From: Candidatus Alloclostridium intestinigallinarum
GTDB lineage: Bacteria > Bacillota > Clostridia > Christensenellales > UBA3700
Assembly: GCA_904382605.1 (NCBI GenBank)
Contig: CAJFJA010000008.1
Coordinates: forward strand, 1-64,000
DNA length: 64,000 nt
Reading direction: 5' to 3'
Made by a program: the position numbers and the translations under genes. Shown in pieces: positions 36,680 through 45,631 of this stretch (position 1 is its first letter; every line of letters starts with the position of its first letter). Under the pieces are notes generated by a model, which worked only from the letters and a program-made list of their open reading frames with translations, was not told the DNA's origin and did not search any database.

Positions 36680-38257
36680 ATGTGCAGTATTATCGGATGT
36701 TGCGGAAAAGTGGACGAAGAGGAGTTTAAGCGCGGTTTTGCGCGCACGGAAAACAGAGGTCCGGACATGAGCCGCGTCATGAACGTGGACGGCGGAGTTA
36801 TGGGTTTTCACAGGTTGGCTATTATGGGCTTGGACGAGCGGGGCATGCAACCATTTGTCAGGGGTAATTCCGCTGTTGTGTGCAACGGCGAGCTGTACGG
36901 CTTCCGCAAGGTAAAAAAGGAGCTTGAAGGAAGGGGATACATATTCGCTTCCGAAAGCGACTGCGAGATAATTCTGCCCCTTTACAAAGAGTTCGGCACG
37001 GGAATGTTCGAAAAACTGGATGCGGAATTCGCCATGATAATCTACGACGGGGATACGGGCGAATGGATAGCCGCGCGCGACCCAATCGGCATACGTCCGC
37101 TGTATTGGGGCAGAACGAAAGACGGAGTCATGTGCTTTGCCAGCGAGCCGCGCAACCTCACTTCTTTGTGCGATAAGGTGATGCCTTTCCCTCCCGGCTG
37201 TTATTGGCGCAGGGGCAGATTCACGCGCTATACGGACATTGCAAAAGCGGATAAATTCATAGAAGGGGATTTGGACGAAATATGCGGCAATATCCGCGAA
37301 AAACTGATAGCAGGGGTGGAAAAAAGGCTGGATTCCGACGCGCCCATGGGCTTTTTGTTAAGCGGCGGACTTGACTCTTCCTTAGTGTGCTCCATTGCTG
37401 CAAAGAAAATGGGAAAAATACGTACCTTTGCCGTGGGCATGAGAAAGGACGCAATCGACCTTAAATACGCAAAAGAAGTTGCGGACTATATAGGCAGCGA
37501 ACATACCGAGATATACATGACGTTCGAAGACGTGCTTGAAGCGCTCGACGAAGTTATATGCAACCTGGGCACTTTCGATATAACCACGATAAGGGCGAGC
37601 ATGGGCATGTATCTCATCTGCCGCGCGATACGCCGCACCACGGACGTGAGAGTTCTGCTTACCGGCGAGATTTCAGACGAGTTGTTCGGTTACAAATATA
37701 CCGATTTCGCCCCGAGTGCGGAGGAGTTCCAAAAGGAGAGCGAAAAGCGCGTGCGCGAGTTGCATATGTACGACGTACTGCGCGCCGACAGGTGCATATC
37801 GTCCAACTCTCTTGAAGCGCGCGTGCCGTTCGGCGACCTTGATTTTGTGCGCTACGTCATGTCGGTAAACCCCAAGCTGAAGATGAACACCTACGGCATG
37901 GGTAAATATCTTCTGAGAAAGGCGTTCGAGGGCGACTGGCTCCCCGAAAACATTTTATGGCGCGAAAAAGCCGCTTTTTCAGACGCCGTGGGACATTCCA
38001 TGGTCGATATGCTCAAAGAAGAGGCGGAAAAGAGGTATACCGACGAACAGTTTGGGAAATTGCGCAAAAAATACTCCTATCATTGCGAGCCGTTCACAAA
38101 AGAATCGCTCATGTACCGCGAAATTTTCGAAAAATATTACCCCGGACAGGCTGAAATGATAGTAGATTACTGGATGCCCAACCGCACTTGGAAGGGGTGC
38201 GACGTGAACGACCCTTCGGCGAGAGTTCTTTCTAACTATGGCAAAAGCGGACAGTAA
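36680..38257 (+). CDS. asnB: Asparagine synthase (glutamine-hydrolysing)
   Basis: 525 residues. The catalytic Cys2 of the class II glutaminase domain follows Met1 directly (MCSIIGCCG), with RGPD, GFHRLAIMGLD and CNGELYG. The synthetase domain has the pyrophosphatase loop SGGLDSS at 228-234. It amidates aspartate using glutamine and ATP. ATG 36680 follows CAGGAGGCGG. Regulated, I infer, by antitermination in its leader. Confidence 0.92.
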   Translation: MCSIIGCCGKVDEEEFKRGFARTENRGPDMSRVMNVDGGVMGFHRLAIMGLDERGMQPFVRGNSAVVCNGELYGFRKVKKELEGRGYIFASESDCEIILPLYKEFGTGMFEKLDAEFAMIIYDGDTGEWIAARDPIGIRPLYWGRTKDGVMCFASEPRNLTSLCDKVMPFPPGCYWRRGRFTRYTDIAKADKFIEGDLDEICGNIREKLIAGVEKRLDSDAPMGFLLSGGLDSSLVCSIAAKKMGKIRTFAVGMRKDAIDLKYAKEVADYIGSEHTEIYMTFEDVLEALDEVICNLGTFDITTIRASMGMYLICRAIRRTTDVRVLLTGEISDELFGYKYTDFAPSAEEFQKESEKRVRELHMYDVLRADRCISSNSLEARVPFGDLDFVRYVMSVNPKLKMNTYGMGKYLLRKAFEGDWLPENILWREKAAFSDAVGHSMVDMLKEEAEKRYTDEQFGKLRKKYSYHCEPFTKESLMYREIFEKYYPGQAEMIVDYWMPNRTWKGCDVNDPSARVLSNYGKSGQ

Positions 38258-38395
38258 AATTTATTTATAAGCGAGGGGCGCCGCGCATAAGCACCCTCCT
38301 GCGGTGTCAAGCCAACTTTTTCCTCAGTCACGTACGCCCTAGTACGCTCCTGTCGCAAAAAGATTGTCTTTCCTAGCATTAGGGCACTTCTTCGC

Positions 38396-38666
38396 GGTGC
38401 GTTTAGTTGCGGCTTTTAACAAGGAAAAATTAAAAGTATTGCGAAGAAAAGAGTCCGCAATTTACTCAGAACCGTTTCGAGGTATAATCATGGGTGGAGC
38501 GCCACGCGCTCCCGGCTCGCCGCGGTGAAGCGCACGGTGCTTCCGGTGCGTTTGGTTGCGGCTTTTAACAAGGAAAAATAAAAAGTATTGCGAAGAAAAG
38601 AGTCCGCAATTTACTCAGAACCGTTTCGAGGTATAATCATGGGTGGAGCGCCACGCGCTCCCGGCT
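38396..38666. repeat. Tandem 122-bp direct repeat
   Basis: Two near-identical 122-bp copies, 38396-38517 and 38545-38666, start GGTGCGTTTRGTTGCGGC and end in the palindrome GGAGCGCCACGCGCTCC. Related pieces occur at ~265-420 and, inverted, inside MITE copy 3 (~51665-51700). The gap 38258-38671 contains no gene. Confidence 0.75.
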
Positions 38667-38671
38667 ATGGT

Positions 38672-39448
38672 CTATCTTCTTATTATCCGGGCGATGAATG
38701 ATAAAAGCATGGCTATAACGGATATTGCCAGCGCCATCAGCATTATACAGAGCAATCCGCTGCCGACAAACACTATCGCGCTCGTCATAGCGTTCAGCGC
38801 CTCCATGGATACGACTCCCACTATTACGTCCACGATAGCCAGGATAACGAGTATAAACAAAAGTCCGCCCAGCGCATTGCGTATATCCGCGCCGCTCAAA
38901 GTCATATGCAGTGCCAGAAACAGCCCGACCAGCACGAATACCCACCACTGCCAGGTGACGGCGGCGGAGAAGAACGACACTATCACTTTCCCTATCTGCG
39001 CAAAGAATTCGCGCGCGTCACTAGTATTCGAGCGGGAAAATGCGCCTATATCGCTTATAAATTCGGGCAGAAGTCCCCAGGCAAGCAGGAAGAGCAGTCC
39101 CGACATCACTAAAATAGGGGCTACGCCTATAAAGAAATTGCCTATGCGCTGGTACATATTGCGCCTGTTGTAAGAGTGGATGACGTACCCCATCGTGCCG
39201 TCGTCGGAAATCTGAAACAGCTTTATCTCCCTTATCCTGTGAAAGAAAATAAGACAGAAGAGAGCGTGCGAAAGCTCGTGTATGGGCGCGCCTACAAAGC
39301 CGGTTATGTAGCATACTATATTGCCGAACCGGCCGAAGTTGGAATAAAAGACCTTGTTACAAAGCGCAATCAGCCACCCGAGCAGAAAAATCACCCCTAT
39401 AGTGAAGGCTATTTGCAGTAAAAAGGCGATAAATATGTCAAGCGCCAT
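38672..39448 (-). CDS. M50-like membrane metalloprotease
   Basis: 258 residues with about six membrane helices. HELSH at 57-61, inside a membrane segment (GAPIHELSHALFCLIFF), is the zinc-binding HExxH motif of site-2-protease-like proteins. I do not see a clear second metal motif (a DG pair in a later helix), although ISDDGTMG occurs in a loop. It might process a membrane substrate or be a non-peptidase relative. Own transcription unit downstream of MITE copy 2. Confidence 0.6.
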   Translation of the reverse strand: MALDIFIAFLLQIAFTIGVIFLLGWLIALCNKVFYSNFGRFGNIVCYITGFVGAPIHELSHALFCLIFFHRIREIKLFQISDDGTMGYVIHSYNRRNMYQRIGNFFIGVAPILVMSGLLFLLAWGLLPEFISDIGAFSRSNTSDAREFFAQIGKVIVSFFSAAVTWQWWVFVLVGLFLALHMTLSGADIRNALGGLLFILVILAIVDVIVGVVSMEALNAMTSAIVFVGSGLLCIMLMALAISVIAMLLSFIARIIRR

Positions 39449-39475
39449 TTTCTCCTCTCCTCAACTATTTTATTA

Positions 39476-39681
39476 TACCCGTAGCCAACCCCAGTAGAAC
39501 ACTTTAATCGTACTGCTTTCGACATATTTGCACAATCTGTCGACTTGTTGTAGGTCACTACAACTGCGCGCCATCTCGCACAAATCTGCCCGAAACCAGT
39601 TACGCTGAAAGCAAAGCATTTTACAACCCGACATATACACATATTTTATGTTTTATGTTCTACTGAGGTTGGCTACGGGTA
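39476..39681. mobile_element. MITE copy 2 (TA-flanked, 206 bp)
   Basis: Inverted ends TACCCGTAGCCAACCCCAG and CTGAGGTTGGCTACGGGTA, flanked by TA. It is in opposite orientation to copy 1 by its internal core. The middle (~39520-39600) differs from the other copies. It lies between the M50-like gene and glutamine synthetase III. Confidence 0.8.
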
Positions 39682-39780
39682 CCATAAAATAAACAAAAAG
39701 CAACAAAAACTTTGAAAAGTAATCCGCGCATAAAAAAGCCCGAAGGGAAAACCCTCCGGGCTGTGGCTAAGCGGCTTTTC

Positions 39781-41865
39781 TTACACGTTGAAGAGCAAAT
39801 CGCTGTACGTGGGGAAGGGCCAATACTTGGCTCCCACATTCTGTTCCAGCATATCCGCCGTAATGCGCAGTTTGTTCATGGCGGGAATCACGCTGTCGCG
39901 GCAGTATTTGGACATCACCGTCACGTCCGAGCAATTCTTTATGCCGGCAATGGCGGAATCCAGCGCGTCCGCGTCCGCATAAGCCCTGTCGAGCAGACCG
40001 GAGAGTTTTACTATGGCGTCGGAAATGCGCGCGGCGGGCGCTCCGGGGCACATACAAGCCGCCTTATACGTCTTACCGAGCGAAGCGAGATATTCGCCTG
40101 CGGCGGGTATTATCTGGCTGCGCGCCATATCGGTCATGGTGAGCGCTTCTATATTTATCGTCTTGCAGTAGCCTTCCGAAAGTATCTCGTAGCGGCTTTC
40201 CATTTCCTCTTTGGTGAAAATTTTGTGTTTGGTGAACAAATCCACGTTCTTTCTGTCAAGGAAGTGAGGCAGGGCGTCGGGGGTGGAGGTGAGGTTGAGC
40301 AGTCCGCGCCGTTTGGCTTCCGCCACCCATTCGTCCGAGTAGTTGTTGCCGTTGAAGATTATGCGCTTATGCGCGGTGATCGCGTTTTTGATAAGCGTTG
40401 TCATGGTGGCGGGAACGTCGTCGGAACATTCCATAACGTCGGCAAAGCGGCACAGTTCTTCGGCGACTATCGTGTTGAGTACGACGTTGGGTCCGGAGAT
40501 GGACATGGACGAACCGGGCATGCGGAATTCGAACTTGTTGCCGGTAAAGGCGAATGGCGAAGTGCGGTTGCGGTCGGTAGAGTCCTTTGCAAATGAAGGA
40601 AGATAGTGCACGCCCACTTCAAACAGCGATTTCTTTCTGTCGGTGTAGGAGTTTTCGTGTTCGATACTTTCAAGAATTTCCGTAAGTTCGTCGCCCAGGA
40701 ACATGGAGATAATAGCGGGCGGAGCTTCGTTCGCGCCCAGACGGTGGTCGTTGCCCGCGCTTGCCACGGATATACGCAGCAGATCCTGGTAATCGTCCAC
40801 CGCGCTTATCACGGCGCATAGGAAGAGCAGGAACTGCGCGTTCTGCGCGGGGGTCTTGCCAGGTTCGAGCAGGTTGACGCCCGTGTCCGTACTTATCGAC
40901 CAGTTGTTGTGCTTGCCCGAGCCGTTTATTCCTGCAAAGGGCTTTTCGTGCAGCAGGCACACGAGTCCGTGCTTGCGCGCCAGGCGGCGCATCATCTCCA
41001 TCGTAAGCTGGTTGTGGTCGGTGGCTACGTTCGCTCCGCCGAATATGGGCGCAAGTTCGTGCTGCGCGGGGGCAACTTCGTTGTGCTCCGTCTTGGCGTG
41101 TATGCCCAGCTTCCACAGCTCGAAGTCAAGGTCGCGCATATATTCGTGGACGCGCGTTTTGATTGCGCCGAAGTAGTGGTCTTCAAGTTCCTGACCCTTG
41201 GGCGGCTTTGCGCCGAAAAGCGTTTTGCCCGTGATTACAAGGTCGCGGCGTTTCAAGTAAAGTTCGCGGTCTATAAGGAAGTATTCCTGTTCGGGACCCA
41301 CCGTAGTATTGATAGATTTAGCGTCGCTACCCAAAAGGCGCAGTATGCGCATAGCCTGTCTGTCCAGCGCCTGGATGGAGCGCAGAAGGGGGGTTTTCTT
41401 ATCCAGCGCCTCTCCGCCGTACGAACAGAAGGCGGTGGGGATATACAAAGTGTCGTCCTTTACGAACGCGTAGGAAGAAGGATCCCACGCCGTGTAGCCG
41501 CGCGCTTCGAAGGTGGCGCGCAGACCGCCGGAGGGGAAGGAAGAAGCGTCCGGCTCGCCCTTTATCAGCTCTTTGCCGCGGAATTCCGTTATCACCGTAC
41601 CGTCGCCGGCGGGGGTGATGAACGAGTCGTGCTTTTCGGCGGTGACGCCCGTCATGGGCTGGAACCAGTGTGTGAAGTGGGTCGCGCCGCGTTCGATAGC
41701 CCAATCCTTCATGGCGTTGGCAATCACGTTCGCGGTGGCAAGGTCCAGAGGGGTGTCCGTTTCAAGGCAGTTTTTAAGTGCCTTGTAGGTGCTGCGCGGA
41801 AGGCGCTCCTGCATGACCGCGTCGTTGAAAACCATGCTGCCGAAAATTTCTTTGATGTTTTCCAT
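39781..41865 (-). CDS. glnN: Type III glutamine synthetase
   Basis: 694 residues, typical of GSIII, against ~440 for the GlnA type. Family features: FTHWFQPMTG near 75, EKHDSF, TVGPEQEYFLIDRELY, GANVATDHNQLTMEMMRR, and the nucleotide/glutamate region NNWSISTDTGVNL, NDHRLGANEAPPAIIS and RNRTSPFAFTGNKFEFR. It makes glutamine from glutamate, ammonia and ATP. The start at 41865 (ENIKEIFGSMVFND) has AAGGAG upstream; the open frame continues further but through the terminator leader. Divergent from the glutamate synthase genes. Confidence 0.93.
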   Translation of the reverse strand: MENIKEIFGSMVFNDAVMQERLPRSTYKALKNCLETDTPLDLATANVIANAMKDWAIERGATHFTHWFQPMTGVTAEKHDSFITPAGDGTVITEFRGKELIKGEPDASSFPSGGLRATFEARGYTAWDPSSYAFVKDDTLYIPTAFCSYGGEALDKKTPLLRSIQALDRQAMRILRLLGSDAKSINTTVGPEQEYFLIDRELYLKRRDLVITGKTLFGAKPPKGQELEDHYFGAIKTRVHEYMRDLDFELWKLGIHAKTEHNEVAPAQHELAPIFGGANVATDHNQLTMEMMRRLARKHGLVCLLHEKPFAGINGSGKHNNWSISTDTGVNLLEPGKTPAQNAQFLLFLCAVISAVDDYQDLLRISVASAGNDHRLGANEAPPAIISMFLGDELTEILESIEHENSYTDRKKSLFEVGVHYLPSFAKDSTDRNRTSPFAFTGNKFEFRMPGSSMSISGPNVVLNTIVAEELCRFADVMECSDDVPATMTTLIKNAITAHKRIIFNGNNYSDEWVAEAKRRGLLNLTSTPDALPHFLDRKNVDLFTKHKIFTKEEMESRYEILSEGYCKTINIEALTMTDMARSQIIPAAGEYLASLGKTYKAACMCPGAPAARISDAIVKLSGLLDRAYADADALDSAIAGIKNCSDVTVMSKYCRDSVIPAMNKLRITADMLEQNVGAKYWPFPTYSDLLFNV

Positions 41866-41913
41866 AATATCTCCTTCTTTGCGGAATTGCTTCCGGAAAT
41901 TTATTTTCAAAAC

Positions 41914-41950
41914 AAAAAGGCGCCGCGAATTTCTCGCAGCGCCATTGCCG
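41914..41950 (-). promoter_or_regulatory. GSIII leader: ANTAR-type hairpin and terminator
   Basis: On the minus strand CGGC, hexaloop AATGGC, GCTG (41950 to 41937) form a 4-bp stem with A1 and G4. The terminator GGCGCTGCGA/TTCGCGGCGCC plus TTTTT spans 41943 to 41914. It shares the loop's last three bases and right arm, so both cannot form at once. Confidence 0.75.
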
Positions 41951-41962
41951 TTTACACCAGCT

Positions 41963-41991
41963 ATTTTATGCCCAAAATTCGCGTATGTCAA
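41963..41991 (-). promoter_or_regulatory. GSIII promoter
   Basis: Minus-strand TTGACA (41991-41986) and TAAAAT (41968-41963), 17-bp spacer. Start near 41956, about 6 bases before the hairpin. Confidence 0.85.
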
Positions 41992-42046
41992 TTGATTTAG
42001 GGGAGTTTTCGCTAAAAATTTCGCGGAAATTTCCGCCTCTATTTTG

Positions 42047-42075
42047 TTTACTTTTACAAGGATATGTGCTAGAAT
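42047..42075 (+). promoter_or_regulatory. Glutamate synthase operon promoter
   Basis: TTTACT at 42047-42052 and TAGAAT at 42070-42075, 17-bp spacer. Predicted start at 42082, the first base of the GAAC hairpin arm. Confidence 0.75.
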
Positions 42076-42081
42076 ACCGTA

Positions 42082-42148
42082 GAACAAAGGCGTTCGCATA
42101 AGGGTAAATTCCCCTGTGCGGGCGCCTTTTTCCGTTTTACGGAAAAGG
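42082..42148 (+). promoter_or_regulatory. Glutamate synthase leader: ANTAR-type hairpin, terminator, SD-masking hairpin
   Basis: GAAC, hexaloop AAAGGC, GTTC (42082-42095). A long terminator stem starts AAGGCGTTCGCA (42087) and ends GGGCGCC plus TTTTT (~42131), swallowing the loop and right arm of the first hairpin. A third possible hairpin, CCTTTTTCCG/CGGAAAAGG (42125-42148), covers part of the AAAAGGAG ribosome site at 42143-42150. Confidence 0.75.
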
Positions 42149-42154
42149 AGTATT

Positions 42155-43246
42155 ATGGAAAGCAAATTTTACGAAGGAGCAGTGCGCATTCCCTCAGGCT
42201 GTGCGATAAGCGGCTTTATCAACCGCGACGGCAGACTTTCGGACGGCGGCGCAATCATCAGATCCATCGCAACCATGCACGACCGCTCCAACGGTCTGGG
42301 CGGCGGTTTTGCGGGCTACGGAATTTACCCCGAATATAAGGACTATTACGCCGTCCATATGTTTTACGAGGATACTTTTGTCAAAAAGCAGACGGAAGAG
42401 TTTCTGGACGAGCATTTCGACATAATCAATCTTTCCAAGATTCCCGTCAGGAAAACGCCCAAAATAGTGGACGAACCTCTTATATGGCGATACTTCGTCA
42501 AGCCTCTGCCCACCAAGCTTGCCGAAAGCCAGCTTGACGAGGACGAGTTCGTGTCGCGCTGCGCCTTCCGCATAAATACCTTTATGAAAGGCGCTTACGT
42601 GTTCTCCTGCGGCAAGAATATGGGCGCGTTCAAGGCGGTGGGCTATCCCGAGGACGTGGGCGAATTTTACCGCCTGGACGAGTATGCGGCTTACAGCTGG
42701 ATAGCGCACGGCAGATACCCCACCAACACTCCCGGCTGGTGGGGCGGAGCGCACCCGTTCTGCCTGCTCGATTTTGCGGTGGTTCACAACGGCGAAATCT
42801 CTTCTTACGACGCGAACAGGCGCAACATAGAGATGTACGGATACAAGTGCAACCTGCAGACGGATACGGAAGTTATTACGTATATTTTCGACTATCTTGT
42901 AAGAAAGCGCGGGCTTACCCTGCGCGAAGCGTGCAAAGTCATCGCCGCGCCCTTCTGGGAGCAGATAGACCGCATGCCGGAAAAAGAGCGCAGGGAGGCG
43001 GAGTACCTGCGCAGAGTGTATTCCGGGCTTTTGGTTACGGGGCCTTTCTCCGTCATATTGGGCTATACGGGCGGACTGCTTGCGATAAACGACAGGCTGA
43101 AACTGCGCGGCATGGTGGTGGCGGAAAAGGGCAACACCACATATATAGCCAGCGAGGAGTGCGCAATCCGCGCCATTGCGCCCACGGTGGACAGGATATA
43201 CGCGCCGAAGGGCGGAGAAGTCGTGATTGCGGAGGTGAACAGATGA
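42155..43246 (+). CDS. Glutamate synthase, class II glutaminase subunit (archaeal type)
   Basis: 363 residues, a stand-alone glutamine amidotransferase domain. The catalytic cysteine appears to be Cys16 in RIPSGCAISGFINRDG, so the first 15 residues must be removed or the active site is unusual. Supporting motifs: WIAHGRYPTNTPGWWGGAHPF and VVHNGEISSYDANR. It releases ammonia for the synthase subunit encoded next (ATGA overlap). Start ATG 42155 follows AAAAGGAG. First gene of a three-gene glutamate synthase operon. Confidence 0.85.
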   Translation: MESKFYEGAVRIPSGCAISGFINRDGRLSDGGAIIRSIATMHDRSNGLGGGFAGYGIYPEYKDYYAVHMFYEDTFVKKQTEEFLDEHFDIINLSKIPVRKTPKIVDEPLIWRYFVKPLPTKLAESQLDEDEFVSRCAFRINTFMKGAYVFSCGKNMGAFKAVGYPEDVGEFYRLDEYAAYSWIAHGRYPTNTPGWWGGAHPFCLLDFAVVHNGEISSYDANRRNIEMYGYKCNLQTDTEVITYIFDYLVRKRGLTLREACKVIAAPFWEQIDRMPEKERREAEYLRRVYSGLLVTGPFSVILGYTGGLLAINDRLKLRGMVVAEKGNTTYIASEECAIRAIAPTVDRIYAPKGGEVVIAEVNR

Positions 43247-44742
43247 ACAACGCAAGGGCAAGGGCTGAATTCGAGATATTGAAAGATAAGGAAAGGTGCA
43301 TAGAGTGCGGATTGTGCGAAAGACAGTGCGCGAACGGCGTTTACAAAAAGACGGAAGAGGGCAGGTGGCTCATAGCGGACGAAAAGTGCGTGAACTGCCA
43401 AAGGTGCGTGGAAATGTGCCCCACGGGTGCGCTGAAAGTCATTAAAAACCGCAACACCCCGAGGAGCGACGGCAACTGGTCGGCGCGGGCGGTCAGGGAG
43501 GTATACAAGCAGGCGGAAACGGGCGGCGTGCTGCTCTCGTCCATGGGCAACCCTTCGGACACGCCCACGTACTTTGACAGGATACTTATAAACGCGTCGC
43601 AGGTGACCAACCCTTCCATCGACCCGTTGCGCGAGCCTATGGAAACGCGCGTATATCTGGGCGGCAAAAAGGGGGAGACGAAAAGGGATAAGGACGGCGC
43701 GCTTGTCACGGAAGAGGACGGACTGAGGCTCGAAGTGCCCGTGCTCTTCTCCGCCATGTCGTACGGCTCGATAAGCTACAATGCCCACGCCGTTCTGGCG
43801 CGCGCGGCGCAGGAGCTGGGGACTTATTACAACACGGGCGAGGGCGGACTCCACCGCGACTTTTACAAGTACGGCGCAAGCACGATAGTGCAGGTGGCTT
43901 CGGGCAGATTCGGCGTGCACAAGGACTATCTGGAAGCGGGCGCGGCGATAGAGATAAAAATGGGTCAGGGCGCAAAGCCGGGCATAGGCGGACACCTGCC
44001 CGGGGAAAAGATAGTGGGCGACATTGCCGCCACGCGTATGATTCCGCAGGGCAGCGACGCCATCTCCCCCGCGCCACACCACGACATATATTCGATAGAG
44101 GATTTGCGCCAGCTAGTGGATTCGCTCAAAGAAGCCACGGAGTATAAAAAGCCCGTATTCGTCAAGGTGGCGGCGGTGCACAATATCGCGGCGATAGCCA
44201 GCGGCATAGCCAGAAGCGGCGCGGACGTCATAGTGCTCGACGGCTGGAGGGGCGGCACGGGCGCCGCGCCCACACGCATACGCGACAATGTGGGTATCCC
44301 CATAGAACTCGCGCTTGCGGGCGTGGATTCGCGCCTGAGGGCGGAAGGTATACGCGACAGGGTATCGCTCATCGCGGGCGGAAGCATACGCAACTCAGCC
44401 GACGTTGTAAAGGCGATAGCTCTGGGCGCGGACGCGGTGTACATAGGCACGGCGGCGCTTATCGCCATGGGCTGCCATATGTGCCGCAACTGCCACAGCG
44501 GCAAATGCAATTGGGGCATAGCCACGCAAAATCCCGAACTCGTGTCGCGCCTGGATATAAACGAGGGCGTGAGGCGGCTTGTGGGACTTGTCACGGCATG
44601 GAAACACGAGATAGAAGAGATAATGGGCGGCATGGGCATAAACGCGATAGAGGCGCTCAGGGGCAACAGGCTGATGCTCCGCGGTCTGGGACTCAATTCG
44701 CGCGAACTGGATATACTCGGAATAATGCACGCGGGAGAGTAA
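43243..44742 (+). CDS. Glutamate synthase, FMN/Fe-S synthase subunit
   Basis: 499 residues. N-terminal ferredoxin-like segment with CIECGLCERQC and CVNCQRCVEMCP (about 17-65). It is followed by the FMN-binding TIM barrel of GltB: SAMSYGSISYNAH, GEGGLHRD, KMGQGAKPGIGGHLPG, and the 3Fe-4S ligand region CHMCRNCHSGKC near 415. It combines 2-oxoglutarate with channelled ammonia to give glutamate. This split arrangement is the archaeal/anaerobe type, with no NADPH-dependent small subunit nearby. Confidence 0.92.
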   Translation: MNNARARAEFEILKDKERCIECGLCERQCANGVYKKTEEGRWLIADEKCVNCQRCVEMCPTGALKVIKNRNTPRSDGNWSARAVREVYKQAETGGVLLSSMGNPSDTPTYFDRILINASQVTNPSIDPLREPMETRVYLGGKKGETKRDKDGALVTEEDGLRLEVPVLFSAMSYGSISYNAHAVLARAAQELGTYYNTGEGGLHRDFYKYGASTIVQVASGRFGVHKDYLEAGAAIEIKMGQGAKPGIGGHLPGEKIVGDIAATRMIPQGSDAISPAPHHDIYSIEDLRQLVDSLKEATEYKKPVFVKVAAVHNIAAIASGIARSGADVIVLDGWRGGTGAAPTRIRDNVGIPIELALAGVDSRLRAEGIRDRVSLIAGGSIRNSADVVKAIALGADAVYIGTAALIAMGCHMCRNCHSGKCNWGIATQNPELVSRLDINEGVRRLVGLVTAWKHEIEEIMGGMGINAIEALRGNRLMLRGLGLNSRELDILGIMHAGE

Positions 44743-44743
44743 T

Positions 44744-45460
44744 ATGGAAATATACGCTAAGGGAATAGAGAGCAGACAGCTAAACGAAATAATCAGAGGT
44801 TGCAAAGACGATAAAATAGTTATCCGCGGCGTGAATGGTCAGCGTTTTATCGCCTGCGGTCTGGACAAAAAGGACGTCACCGCCGTGGGAACGATAGGCA
44901 ACGGCGCGGGTGCGTACATGCAGGGCGGAGTGCTCAGGGTGGAAGGCAGCGCGCAGGACGCTACGGGCGACACCATGAACGGCGGCGAAATATACGTCGG
45001 CGGCAGGTGCGGCGACGCCGCCGGTTACGCCATGCGCGGCGGCGGAATTTTCATAAAGGGCGACGTGGGCTACCGCGCGGGAGTGCATATGAAGCAGTAC
45101 GGAGAGCACAAGCCCGTAATAGTCGTGGGCGGCACGGCGGGCTGTTTTCTGGGCGAATATCTCGCCGGCGGCGTTATCGTGGTGCTCAACACGGAAAACA
45201 AGGAAAATCCCGTGGGCGAGGATATGGCGCGCGGCATGCACGGAGGCAGGATATATGTAAGGGGCAGGGTAACCGTGCCGCTGCCCGTATCCGTCACGGC
45301 AAGAAAGGCGGGCAGTGAAGATATGCTGTTTATAAAGCCCTATCTGGAAAGTTTCTGCGTTGCGTTCGGCGGCAGTATAAAGGAACTTACAAGCGACGAA
45401 TTCACGCTCATTCTTCCCGCCGCGGGCAATCCGTACAAGCGGCTTTACGTGCACAATTAA
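44744..45460 (+). CDS. Glutamate synthase, GXGXG structural subunit
   Basis: 238 residues made of a right-handed beta-helix with repeating G-x-x-G-x-x-x-G pattern: TIGNGAGAYMQGG, GRCGDAAGYAMRGGG, GTAGCFLGEYLAGG and DMARGMHGGRIYVRG. It equals the C-terminal domain of the large GltB and holds the ammonia tunnel partner surface. It starts one base after the previous stop. Confidence 0.9.
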   Translation: MEIYAKGIESRQLNEIIRGCKDDKIVIRGVNGQRFIACGLDKKDVTAVGTIGNGAGAYMQGGVLRVEGSAQDATGDTMNGGEIYVGGRCGDAAGYAMRGGGIFIKGDVGYRAGVHMKQYGEHKPVIVVGGTAGCFLGEYLAGGVIVVLNTENKENPVGEDMARGMHGGRIYVRGRVTVPLPVSVTARKAGSEDMLFIKPYLESFCVAFGGSIKELTSDEFTLILPAAGNPYKRLYVHN

Positions 45461-45485
45461 GAATATAAATAAAGCGTGCGCTTTT

Positions 45486-45520
45486 ACGGCGGAGAAGACT
45501 TTTTCCGCCGTATTGATTTT
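45486..45520 (+). terminator. Probable terminator of the glutamate synthase operon
   Basis: ACGGCGGA (45486-45493) and TCCGCCGT (45504-45511) arms followed by ATTGATTTT. Confidence 0.65.
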
Positions 45521-45570
45521 GCCGGGCGGCCGTGTTAAAATATAGGTATGGCGGAATCGGATAATTTACT

Positions 45571-45599
45571 TTAATATGCGGCGCAATTTGCGCTATAAT
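45571..45599 (+). promoter_or_regulatory. glnA promoter
   Basis: TATAAT at 45594-45599 with a poor TTAATA at 45571-45576 (17-bp spacer). No terminator hairpin lies in this leader, unlike its neighbours. Confidence 0.55.
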
Positions 45600-45631
45600 A
45601 AATAAAACGAAAGTTTTCGGCGGAGGTAATT

